From an uncultured Bacillota bacterium (lineage in GTDB: Bacteria > Bacillota > Clostridia > Lachnospirales > Lachnospiraceae): DNA of 64,000 nucleotides. Both the position numbers and the translations under genes were made by a program. The notes under the pieces were generated by a model, which ran no database searches, was not told the DNA's origin, and was given only the letters and a program-made list of their open reading frames with translations. Location of the stretch: positions 1 through 64,000 of the forward strand of contig CATWQE010000001.1 of NCBI GenBank assembly GCA_958352855.1, written 5' to 3'. This document shows, in pieces, positions 52,456 through 60,763 of the stretch (within the stretch, counting starts at the first letter, position 1; the number at the start of each line of letters is the position of its first letter).

Positions 52456-53121
52456 TTAAATCCGGTATCCCATTCCTCTTTTTGTTTCAATAAAATTCTT
52501 CACTCCAAGCTGTTCTAGCTTGGCTCTGATACGTGTCATGTTTACGCTCAATGTATTGTCATCAATATAAACCTCATGATCCCAGAGATATTCAATCAAA
52601 TCCATCCGCGGTGTAATTTCTCCTTTTTTCAAAAATAGAAAGTGCAGAATTTTCATCTCATTTTTAGACAGCTCCTGTTGCTTGTCGCCATAGCGAATAC
52701 AGCCCCTGGCAAGATCCAGCTCCACACCTTTATGGAAAAACCGCAGAGTCTCCTCCTCCTTGTTTCTGGTGCGTTTCAGCACTGCCGCAATATGCGCCAA
52801 CAAAACAGGCGGATAAAAAGGTTTCGTAATATAGTCATCACCGCCTTTTACCATTCCTGTTAATTCATCCATAGCATCTGTGCGGCTGGTCACAAAGATA
52901 ATAGGAACTTCCGAATGTTTACGGATTTCTCCGCACACCTCAAAACCCGATATCCCAGGCAAGTTTAAGTCCAGCAAAACCAGATCCGGCTGAAGCTCCA
53001 GCACTCTTTCACTAAGTCTTTCAAAACTTTTAATTGCCGTTACTTCGTACAAGGCGTCCCTCAATAACCTGCTTAATTCCTGACGGATTCCCTGTTCATC
53101 TTCAATAATCACAATATGCAT
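52456..53121 (-). CDS. BceR-type response regulator (module 2)
   Basis: A 221-residue OmpR-family regulator. Receiver Asp is D51 (LVLLDLNLPG), Lys in YITKPFYPP. The winged helix ends LEQLGVKNFIETKRGMGYRI. The start MHIVIIEDEQ was selected with AGGAGTG upstream; longer readings have no site. A GCGGC-N4-GCCGC hairpin (53144-53157) lies just ahead of the ribosome binding site. Confidence 0.92.
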   Translation of the reverse strand: MHIVIIEDEQGIRQELSRLLRDALYEVTAIKSFERLSERVLELQPDLVLLDLNLPGISGFEVCGEIRKHSEVPIIFVTSRTDAMDELTGMVKGGDDYITKPFYPPVLLAHIAAVLKRTRNKEEETLRFFHKGVELDLARGCIRYGDKQQELSKNEMKILHFLFLKKGEITPRMDLIEYLWDHEVYIDDNTLSVNMTRIRAKLEQLGVKNFIETKRGMGYRI

Positions 53122-53167
53122 ATTTTCCACTCCTGTTAAATGCGCGGCACAAGCCGCATAATGCAAG

Positions 53168-53197
53168 AAGGACCCGTATCCTAAGATACGAGCCCCT
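53168..53197 (-). terminator. Terminator-like hairpin after the NlpC/P60 gene
   Basis: Minus-strand GGGCTCGTATC-TTAG-GATACGGGTCC with one G-U and one mismatch, followed by TTCTTGC. The U-run is poor, so some read-through into the regulator operon is possible. Confidence 0.6.
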
Positions 53198-53213
53198 GTA
53201 TGTAGATCTTATT

Positions 53214-54617
53214 TTACTGAACAATACGTCTTACAGCAATGTAATCTCTGTATAATGCATTTGCTGTATATTTAATACCACCCTTTGGATATGGAGCGCT
53301 GTTAGAAGCATGTACAATACCACCATCTCCTGTCAGGATTGCTACGTGACCAGGATATACAATAAGGTCTCCTGCGCGTGCTTCAGAGTAGTTAATTCCT
53401 ACACCTGAATAAGCCTGTGCATCACTTACACGTGGTAAGCTATAACCAAAGTGACCATAAATCTGCTGTGTGAATCCAGAACAGTCAATACCATTTGTTA
53501 AGCTGTTTCCACCATAAACATATGGATTTCCAATAAACTGCATTGCATATGCTACAACTGCTGCACCTGTTCCGCTGTTATAAGAAGGTGCGCTGGTAGA
53601 ACCACTGTTGCTGCTTCCGCCGCCATTATTATTGGAAGAACCACCATTGTTTGTGCTTCCGCCATTGTTGTTAGTAGAACCACCATTGTTTACACTTCCA
53701 CCATTGTTGGTATTTCCACTATTGTTATTGGAAGAACCGCCATTGTTTGTGCTTCCGCCATTGTTGTTAGTAGAACCACCATTATTGGTATTTCCACCTG
53801 TGATTGCGTTTCCGCCTGTGGAACCACCATTGTTCTGATTCTGCTGCTGCTGTTTCTTAGCAGCTTCTTCTGCTGCTTTTGCTGCTGCAGCTTCTTCTTC
53901 CTGAATTTTCTTCAGTTCTGCATTCTGCTGCTGAATTAACTGTTTGTACTGTTCTGCCTGAGCTTTTGCATTAGCAATCTGTGTTTCGTAGTCAGATGCT
54001 GTTGCTTTCAATTCTGTAACTTTTGTTTCCAGGCTTGCTTTTACGCCTTCCTGTTCACTCTTAGCAGTCTCTAATTCATGTTTTTCATTTTCTAACTGTT
54101 CTTCCAAATCTTTGACTTCCTGAACGATTGCCTTCATCTCTTTCAGTTCGTCTCTATCGTACTGGTACATTTTCTCAGTATTTTCAGCCTTGGAAAGCAT
54201 AGTAGCAAGGCTGTCAGACTCTAATAAAATCTGCGCCCATGTGTCGCTTCCACCGTTTTCATACATATACTGAATTCTCTTCTTCATGGCTTCATACTGT
54301 TCATCACGATCAGCTTCTGCCTGTACCAGATCTTCTTTTGTTTCTTCAATATCTGCTTCTTTTTCTACAATATCGTCTGCTAATAATTCAATCTGTGCCA
54401 TAGCAGCAACGATCTGATTCTGTGTAGTACTAATCTGTCCCATGAGGGCCTGCTTTTTGCTCTCCAGGCTGCTTGCTTCTGCCTGTGCTGCTGAAAGTTT
54501 ACTCTGTGTTGCGGATTTCTGAGCCTGCACCTCATCTTTTCTTGCTGCGGAAACAGGGAGAACCTGTGCTGCAGTCATAGCGAATACCAGTGACAGACAT
54601 ACTAATCTTTTTTTCAT
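53214..54617 (-). CDS. Secreted NlpC/P60 peptidoglycan hydrolase with coiled-coil N-terminus (PcsB/SagA/CwlO-like)
   Basis: A 467-residue secreted protein. A signal peptide (1-24, ending VSAA) precedes a long coiled coil (about 27-245) rich in Gln, Glu, Ala and Lys, an Asn/Gly/Ser/Thr repeat linker (about 262-340) and an NlpC/P60 domain with catalytic Cys in GIDCSGFTQQ and His in YPGHVAILTG and VHASNSAP. Coiled-coil hydrolases of this kind are often activated by FtsEX. They cut peptide bonds in peptidoglycan during growth. A WalR-like box lies upstream. Confidence 0.92.
   Translation of the reverse strand: MKKRLVCLSLVFAMTAAQVLPVSAARKDEVQAQKSATQSKLSAAQAEASSLESKKQALMGQISTTQNQIVAAMAQIELLADDIVEKEADIEETKEDLVQAEADRDEQYEAMKKRIQYMYENGGSDTWAQILLESDSLATMLSKAENTEKMYQYDRDELKEMKAIVQEVKDLEEQLENEKHELETAKSEQEGVKASLETKVTELKATASDYETQIANAKAQAEQYKQLIQQQNAELKKIQEEEAAAAKAAEEAAKKQQQQNQNNGGSTGGNAITGGNTNNGGSTNNNGGSTNNGGSSNNNSGNTNNGGSVNNGGSTNNNGGSTNNGGSSNNNGGGSSNSGSTSAPSYNSGTGAAVVAYAMQFIGNPYVYGGNSLTNGIDCSGFTQQIYGHFGYSLPRVSDAQAYSGVGINYSEARAGDLIVYPGHVAILTGDGGIVHASNSAPYPKGGIKYTANALYRDYIAVRRIVQ
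53631..53786. repeat. 96-bp-offset direct repeat in the linker of the NlpC/P60 gene
   Basis: Bases 53631-53690 and 53727-53786 match at 58 of 60 positions. The 32-residue offset keeps the frame, so the Asn/Gly linker probably grew by duplication and may vary in length between strains. Confidence 0.85.
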
Positions 54618-55010
54618 ACCTCTCTGTACCTTTCCCTTATATTAATACTATGTTGAAATAATTAATTTCTGTAACAATTTCGAAACAATTTTGAACTTCC
54701 TGTATATAGTACCATAATTTTTTCCTGTTTGCAAGTCTGAACCCGATTTTTTTCGTTTTTTTCTTAAAATCTTGTTAACAAAATTGTGATTTTCACGAAC
54801 AAACCTGTTGATTTTCAAGGGTTTTAGGAATTATATCTCCTCATAATCCCTTATTTCCTATGCTTTTACATGGATTTAAAAAATCCTCTTCGTTTTTCCC
54901 TTGTTTTACGTTATAATGAAATGGTAAATAAAGACTTTTTTTCAACATAAAGCTTGAAATTGTTACAAAATCTTTTCATAAAATCCACGACAGAAAGGAG
55001 GACTCCCCTT
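54618..55010. promoter_or_regulatory. Divergent control region between the NlpC/P60 gene and the PsiE-like gene
   Basis: This 393-base A+T-rich stretch holds no convincing gene. It carries a WalR-like box (54671-54687), a plus-strand TATAAT (54912-54917) with a poor -35, and a small dyad GGATTT-N3-AAATCC (54872-54886). Confidence 0.55.
54671..54687 (-). promoter_or_regulatory. WalR (YycF)-like box upstream of the NlpC/P60 gene
   Basis: Minus-strand TGTTTC-N5-TGTTAC against the consensus TGTWAH-N5-TGTWAH, with one mismatch in the first half. WalR controls peptidoglycan hydrolases in Firmicutes, which suits the gene. Confidence 0.55.
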
Positions 55011-55415
55011 TTGAAGAGAAAATTAAACGAAATTATTTATACCATATCCCGCTACACAGAAATTGTTTTATCGGCAATCATGCTTCTTGTCATCATTACT
55101 TTGATTGTTCCTATGCTGTACAATTTCCTTCGAATCCCGCTTTTGGACATTACGCCCGGGCAGTTTACAGAATTTCTCGGAAATGCACTGACATTGCTGA
55201 TTGGTGTAGAATTTGTTAAGATGCTGGCCAAACACACTGCGGAAAATCTTCTGGAAGTGCTGATGTTTGCCATTGCAAGGCAAATGGTTGTGGAACATCT
55301 CAACATGGGCGAAACGCTCATTGGTGTGGTAGCCATTGGTATTATCTTTGCAATCCGTAAATATCTGTTGCTGAAAAATTCTAATGACAAAGAAAAGACT
55401 TACGATAAATTGTAA
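55011..55415 (+). CDS. PsiE-like membrane protein
   Basis: A 134-residue protein with about four helices (segments around 18-38, 54-72, 80-98 and 104-120). Most likely the start is TTG at 55011, ten bases after AGGAGG; the upstream ATG (54954) has no site. The pattern NALTLLIGVEFVKMLAKHTA and MGETLIGVVAIGIIFAIRKYLL resembles the phosphate-starvation-inducible PsiE family, whose function is unknown. Divergent from the cell-wall hydrolase. Confidence 0.7.
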   Translation: MKRKLNEIIYTISRYTEIVLSAIMLLVIITLIVPMLYNFLRIPLLDITPGQFTEFLGNALTLLIGVEFVKMLAKHTAENLLEVLMFAIARQMVVEHLNMGETLIGVVAIGIIFAIRKYLLLKNSNDKEKTYDKL

Positions 55416-55454
55416 AAATTATGTTTTTCCACAGTATTCAATCCTTCTTAGAGG

Positions 55455-56795
55455 TTATACTGTGGGAAAACAAAATCTTTTTAACAGTTCTTCATATTCA
55501 CTATAGTATTCACAATTCTCCATCCGGAAAGAATCTGGCATTTGCTTCACTTTTTCCCATCCCCATTTATAAAGCTGTGGTTTCAAAATCTGTTCCTTTT
55601 GTAGTTCAAATAGCAACGCTCTCTGTCGGAATTGCAGCCGATATTTTAATACATCTGGGACTTGTCCTGGAAAATATCGACACATTTCCTCAACCAGCTG
55701 CTTTCCAATCTCCATTTCATCATAATGTGTCCAGTACTTATGTATATTATCTGTGAATTTCATCCATATAGATTCTTTCTTAGGATAAACTATTCCCATA
55801 AATCCTGCATCTTTATAACACCACAAAGTCCATGATATCTGATACTTTCGAAACAATTCCAAAGTATCTTCCACCAATTCCATAACATGCCCTAATTCTT
55901 GTCCGACAATATCATAACCTGCTTCTCCACATAGAAGTGGTCTTTTAAATTTCTGCATTTTTAAAATCATACGTTGAAACCGTTCTTCAAATATATTCTT
56001 TCTTGTCTCCCTGGGATATTCCAAATCGCACAAGTCCTTTTCCCAGACTGTAGGATAAAAATGAAATGTAATAGCTGTTTGTTGATCTTTGATTTCTTTT
56101 ATAGAAGAAAAATCCATTGCAAAAAAATCACCCTCTAAAAAGAGAATATGATTTCTATCTACTTCCCTAATTGCCTCAGTGACTCTTTCATAAAAGTTTT
56201 GCAACATCCCTTCTTTTGCCGGCATTAAAAATGGTTCATTTAGCAAATCATATCCAAGTATAAATTCTTCCTCTGCATATCTTCTGCCAAACTCCTTCCA
56301 CAGTTTTACCATCTGTTCCTGAAACACTTGAAAATGCCAAAATTGCGGTATTCCTGTCTGATTATCTGAATGCCAGTCTGGATTTTCACCGCCTGGAACC
56401 GCATGAAGGTCAGGCATTAAAAAAATTTCATATTTTCTGCATAAGGCTAACAGTCTGTCAAAATGTCGAAAACCTTCTTCTCTCCATACCTTCGGATTTT
56501 CATCATTTAAAAACCAATGATAATTAAAGGGAACACGAATCAGATTAATTCCCATTTCTTTCAAAAATCGAAAGTCTCCCTCTTCTATAAAAGCTGTGAC
56601 AAAATTTTCGAAAAAACTATTACTTCTCTCTTCTCCAAAACATTCTGTAAATGTTTCTTTTATCTGCTTTTCTGTGGTTGGAATCCCTAACATAAAATGC
56701 TCCAGATTTAACCAGCTTCCTATTCCCAATCCGCAAAATTGAATAGGCTTTCCCCTATAATAAAATTGCTCTCCCTTTACTTTTACAAAATCCAT
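55455..56795 (-). CDS. Glycoside hydrolase family 5 enzyme, cytoplasmic
   Basis: A 446-residue (beta/alpha)8 enzyme without signal peptide. The catalytic acid/base Glu is in GYDLLNEPF and the nucleophile Glu in LLCGEAGYD; PDLHAVPGG carries the conserved HxxPG region. Start MDFVKVKGEQ was chosen with GAGG eight bases ahead; an ATG five codons earlier is possible. GH5 spans cellulases, mannanases and glucosidases; intracellular location implies action on imported oligosaccharides. It is divergent from a GH43 gene. Confidence 0.85.
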   Translation of the reverse strand: MDFVKVKGEQFYYRGKPIQFCGLGIGSWLNLEHFMLGIPTTEKQIKETFTECFGEERSNSFFENFVTAFIEEGDFRFLKEMGINLIRVPFNYHWFLNDENPKVWREEGFRHFDRLLALCRKYEIFLMPDLHAVPGGENPDWHSDNQTGIPQFWHFQVFQEQMVKLWKEFGRRYAEEEFILGYDLLNEPFLMPAKEGMLQNFYERVTEAIREVDRNHILFLEGDFFAMDFSSIKEIKDQQTAITFHFYPTVWEKDLCDLEYPRETRKNIFEERFQRMILKMQKFKRPLLCGEAGYDIVGQELGHVMELVEDTLELFRKYQISWTLWCYKDAGFMGIVYPKKESIWMKFTDNIHKYWTHYDEMEIGKQLVEEMCRYFPGQVPDVLKYRLQFRQRALLFELQKEQILKPQLYKWGWEKVKQMPDSFRMENCEYYSEYEELLKRFCFPTV

Positions 56796-56962
56796 ATTTT
56801 GTTTCCTCATCTTTCTTACATAATTATCTTTATTTTATAATCTCTTAATCAAAAGAAAAGGTTGAAATTTTTTCATCCTTATATGGATTCCATCCAAAAT
56901 GATATACTAAAAAATAATAGTCACAGACTAATTATACACTCTGATACAGAAAGGAGATTTTT

Positions 56963-58525
56963 ATGAATATGATACAAAATCCTGTTATACCTGGGTTTCA
57001 TCCAGATCCCAGCATTTGCCGGGTTAATGACATTTATTATCTTGTAACCTCCAGCTTTGAGTATTTTCCTGGAGTACCTCTTTTTACCAGTAAAAATCTT
57101 AAAGACTGGACACTAATCGGTCACTGTCTTACGCGAAGCTCTCAGCTTCCTTTAAATGGTTGTCAAAATTCCGAAGGAATTTATGCCCCTACCATCCGTT
57201 ATCATGATGGATATTTTTTCATGGTAACAACTAATGTGAGCGGAGGAGGCAACTTTATTGTCCACACCCAAAATCCCTCTGGCGAATGGTCTGAACCTGC
57301 CTGGGTACGTCAGGGAGGTATTGATCCTTCTCTGCTTTTTATTGATGACAAGACTTATTTTATATCAAATGGAGATTGTGAAGGCAATTCTGGTATCTAT
57401 TTATGCGAAATCAATCCTTTCACCGGAGAAATGCTTACAGAAAGCACCTTAATCTCCACTGGTTGCGGAGGCAAGTATCCAGAAGCCCCTCACCTTTATT
57501 ACATCAATCATGAATTCTATCTCATGCTTGCAGAAGGTGGCACAGAATACGGACATATGGTAACTATGCAGAAAAGTACCTCTCCCTGGGGACCTTTTAC
57601 CCCTTGCCCCTATAATCCTATTTTAAGCAATCGCAATCTGCCCAATGGTTCTGATATGATTGCTTGTACCGGACATGCAGATTTGATAGATGATATTCGT
57701 GGTAACTGGTGGATGGTAGCTTTAGGTGTCAGAACTATCTGTACTGAAGGCAAAAATGTCCTTCTACACAATTTAGGAAGAGAAACTTATTTGACACCAG
57801 TCACTTGGAAAAATGGATATCCTATGGCCGGAAACAATGGAGTTTTGCAGATGAATATCCCTACATCACTTCCTGAAAGTATAGCCTTAGAAGATACTGT
57901 AAAAAATCCTATCCTGTTCGAAGAATTTTCTTCCGATAACTGGAATCTGGAATTTACTCACATTCGAAATCCTCATTTAGAAAATTATTTTTTAAATTCC
58001 AAGGATAGATGCTTAGTTTTAAAAGGATGTGAATCTTTATGTAAACCATGTGTATCACCTACCTTTTTAGGTGTACGACAAAACTCCTTTTTCCAAGTAG
58101 CCAAAGTGACCATTTCCGGAATACCTGAAAATGAAAACAGTCTGGCTGGTCTTAGTGTATATTATACAAATGAACATCACTATGATTTTGGAATTACTCT
58201 AAGAAATGGTATCCGCTGTCTTGTACTGCGGCGTCAAATTTATGATTTAATAGCCGATACAGCTATAATACCTTTACCTTGGGAGACCGTAGATTTACAA
58301 ATAGAATCTGATAAAGAAAATTACTATTTTTACTACTTTACTCCTTCTCATGAAAAAATATTTCTTAGTCAAGGTACTACAGCTGCACTTTGTACGGAAA
58401 TCACCCGTCATATGACTTTCACAGGTACTTTTTTCGGAATGTTTGCAGAACATATGACTGCTTCTTTCCAGAATTTCATACGTCAAACTTTAAACATTCA
58501 AGCACCTAAAAACAGAGAAAATTAA
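56963..58525 (+). CDS. Glycoside hydrolase family 43 beta-xylosidase/alpha-L-arabinofuranosidase
   Basis: A 520-residue two-domain enzyme without signal peptide. The five-bladed propeller begins NPVIPGFHPDPSICRVNDIY, with catalytic base Asp in FHPDPS and the acid Glu probably in KYPEAPHLYYI. From about residue 310 a beta-sandwich accessory domain follows. This layout is typical of xylosidases/arabinofuranosidases acting on short oligosaccharides. AAGGAG precedes the ATG. The upstream dyad TGGAT-TCC-ATCCA (56884-56896) sits where a -35 would be, upstream of TATACT. Confidence 0.92.
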   Translation: MNMIQNPVIPGFHPDPSICRVNDIYYLVTSSFEYFPGVPLFTSKNLKDWTLIGHCLTRSSQLPLNGCQNSEGIYAPTIRYHDGYFFMVTTNVSGGGNFIVHTQNPSGEWSEPAWVRQGGIDPSLLFIDDKTYFISNGDCEGNSGIYLCEINPFTGEMLTESTLISTGCGGKYPEAPHLYYINHEFYLMLAEGGTEYGHMVTMQKSTSPWGPFTPCPYNPILSNRNLPNGSDMIACTGHADLIDDIRGNWWMVALGVRTICTEGKNVLLHNLGRETYLTPVTWKNGYPMAGNNGVLQMNIPTSLPESIALEDTVKNPILFEEFSSDNWNLEFTHIRNPHLENYFLNSKDRCLVLKGCESLCKPCVSPTFLGVRQNSFFQVAKVTISGIPENENSLAGLSVYYTNEHHYDFGITLRNGIRCLVLRRQIYDLIADTAIIPLPWETVDLQIESDKENYYFYYFTPSHEKIFLSQGTTAALCTEITRHMTFTGTFFGMFAEHMTASFQNFIRQTLNIQAPKNREN

Positions 58526-58532
58526 TATAAAA

Positions 58533-58576
58533 AGTCGCTGAGGATCTCATATCAATATCCTCAGCGACTCTTTCTT
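58533..58576 (+). terminator. Terminator after the GH43 gene
   Basis: A 13-bp perfect stem (AGTCGCTGAGGAT / ATCCTCAGCGACT) followed by CTTTCTTT. It may also serve the converging GH3 gene through the A-run on its left side. Confidence 0.88.
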
Positions 58577-58609
58577 TATGAATCTTTTCTTCTTTACGTC
58601 TCCCTGTTA

Positions 58610-60757
58610 TTAATCTAAATAAATCCTCTCACGCTCAACATCCTGAGAGTTTCTGCCAATCATAATTTCAAATTCTCCTGGCTCAAAGACAAATTCCATA
58701 TTTTGATTATAGAATCTTAACATATCCTTTGTAATAGTAAAGGATACTTTCTTGTTTTGTTTGGGTTGGAGCATAACCTGCTGAAATCCTTTTAATTCTT
58801 TCACTGGGCGAACAATGCTGGCTGTACAGTCACCTATATATAGCTGTACAGTTTCCAATGCTTCTCTTTCTGAATCATTATACACAGTGATTTCAGCCTC
58901 TATTCTGTCTTGTTCTTTTATGACGGAAAAATTGGAATAGCTTATCTTGCTATAACTTAAACCATAACCAAAAGGAAAAAGTGCTTCGTTTGGACAGTCC
59001 AGATATTTTGACACATAACGTTCTTTCTGACCATAATAAGGTCTTCCAGTGCGGTAATTGTTATAATAAACTGGAATCTGGCCTGTGGTATGAGGCAAAC
59101 TCATAGCCAGTCTCCCGGAAGGATTGTAGGCACCTGTAAGAATGTCTGCTAACCCATTGGCAGACTCTGTGCCAAGAAACCATCCCTGTACCAGAGCATT
59201 ACTGGCAGAAAGTATTGGTTTAATTTCCATAGGTCTTCCGCTGAATACAATCGTTATTACAGGTTTTCCTGTTTCACTTAATTTTTGAATGAGTTTTTCC
59301 TGATTTGGTGACAGGCGTAAATAGGCTTTACTGCTGGCTTCCCCTGTATCAGAAGGACATTCACCTACAGCGGCAATTAAAATATCACAGTCTGCAAAGT
59401 TCTCTACTGCCTGGTCTGTTTGGTCTTTTACATCAAACATCTGGTCTTCCATGGAGCCAAGAGGCTCTGCCATGGCGGTTATAACAGAAAATCCATGACT
59501 TTTCAAGGCATCTGTCAAGGTACAGGTGTTTTTTTCGGCCATAATTGCCCAACCTCCAGCAGTATTTTCTGAGTCTGCAAAAGGACCAGCAATACCAATT
59601 TTTATTCCTTCTTTGAGAGGAAGTATACCATCATTCTTCAAGAGAACAATGGATTGTCTGGCAGCCTGGCGGGCTTTTTCTCTATGCTCTTTGCATAAAT
59701 GAAGTTTCTTTTCTGCCTCTGGATTGGCATCTTTAAATGGATTTTCAAAAAGCCCCAATTCATTTTTTAAATTCAGAATATTGCGTACAGCCTGGTCAAT
59801 AAGTTCCATAGAAAGGCGTCCTTCTTCTACCAGTTTTTTTCCATAATTGATATAATGTGCAGACATCATTTCAATATCAACACCAGCTTCTATACATTGT
59901 CTGGCTGCATCAGAACCATCTTTGGCAATACCATTTATAATCGTTTCATGAACAGCCGCATAATCCGAAATCGTACAGCCATCAAATCCCCATTCATTTC
60001 TTAAAATATCACGAAACAGTTTTTTATTTGCGCTGGAAGGGATACCATCGATTACATTAAAAGATGTCATAACCATTCTTACACCAGCATCCAATGCTGC
60101 CTTATAGGAGGGCAGATAAAACTGACGTAAAGTGTTTTCAGAGATATCCACCCAGTTATAGTCCCGACCTCCTTCTGCTGCACCATAGCCTGCAAAATGC
60201 TTTACACAGGAGGCAATTTTCCCTTTTTCCTTAGGATTGTCTCCTTGAAAACCATGAACAGCAGCTTTTGTCATAATACAATTCAGATAAGTATCTTCTC
60301 CCGGTGATTCCATAACCCTTCCCCAGCGCGGATCCCTTACCAGGTCTGACATTGGTGCAAATGTCAGATGAATGCCGGAAGCAGAGCTTTCAGCTGCTGC
60401 AACAGAAGCAGCATTTTCATAGTTTTCCGGATTGAAACTACAGCTCATGGCCAGTGGAATCGGAAATATGGTTTTATACCCATAAATTATATCAGCCATG
60501 AACAGAAGGGGAATATGATGTCTGTTTTTTTCCATATAACGTTTTTGAAGCTCCATAGTTTTTTCTGCACCGAAATAGTTTAAAGTACTACCTATATTTG
60601 TCAGGTTTTCTTCTGTTATATTTAATTCTGTAAGAGGACCTGTCAGATCCATATTCTGCTCAGTTCCCAGAAACATAGCAGATAGTTGGGTCATCTGCGC
60701 AAGTTTTTCCTCAATTGTCATATTTTGGAGTAGAAGTTCAATTTTACTATTTTCCAT
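58610..60757 (-). CDS. Glycoside hydrolase family 3 beta-glucosidase/beta-xylosidase-like
   Basis: A 715-residue three-domain GH3 enzyme without signal peptide. The nucleophile Asp is in CTISDYAAVHE; KHFAGYGAAEGGRDYN holds the conserved Lys-His. The second domain (about 370-570) and a C-terminal fibronectin type III-like domain (about 630-700) complete the BglX architecture. It starts six bases after the GH42 gene, so both form one operon with the ABC permeases upstream. It would release terminal beta-linked glucose or xylose. Confidence 0.93.
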   Translation of the reverse strand: MENSKIELLLQNMTIEEKLAQMTQLSAMFLGTEQNMDLTGPLTELNITEENLTNIGSTLNYFGAEKTMELQKRYMEKNRHHIPLLFMADIIYGYKTIFPIPLAMSCSFNPENYENAASVAAAESSASGIHLTFAPMSDLVRDPRWGRVMESPGEDTYLNCIMTKAAVHGFQGDNPKEKGKIASCVKHFAGYGAAEGGRDYNWVDISENTLRQFYLPSYKAALDAGVRMVMTSFNVIDGIPSSANKKLFRDILRNEWGFDGCTISDYAAVHETIINGIAKDGSDAARQCIEAGVDIEMMSAHYINYGKKLVEEGRLSMELIDQAVRNILNLKNELGLFENPFKDANPEAEKKLHLCKEHREKARQAARQSIVLLKNDGILPLKEGIKIGIAGPFADSENTAGGWAIMAEKNTCTLTDALKSHGFSVITAMAEPLGSMEDQMFDVKDQTDQAVENFADCDILIAAVGECPSDTGEASSKAYLRLSPNQEKLIQKLSETGKPVITIVFSGRPMEIKPILSASNALVQGWFLGTESANGLADILTGAYNPSGRLAMSLPHTTGQIPVYYNNYRTGRPYYGQKERYVSKYLDCPNEALFPFGYGLSYSKISYSNFSVIKEQDRIEAEITVYNDSEREALETVQLYIGDCTASIVRPVKELKGFQQVMLQPKQNKKVSFTITKDMLRFYNQNMEFVFEPGEFEIMIGRNSQDVERERIYLD

Positions 60758-60763
60758 AATGAA

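Noticed and set aside
53608..53838. Plus-strand ORF rich in Pro and Leu
   Set aside because: It mirrors the Asn/Gly/Ser linker of the NlpC/P60 gene on the opposite strand.
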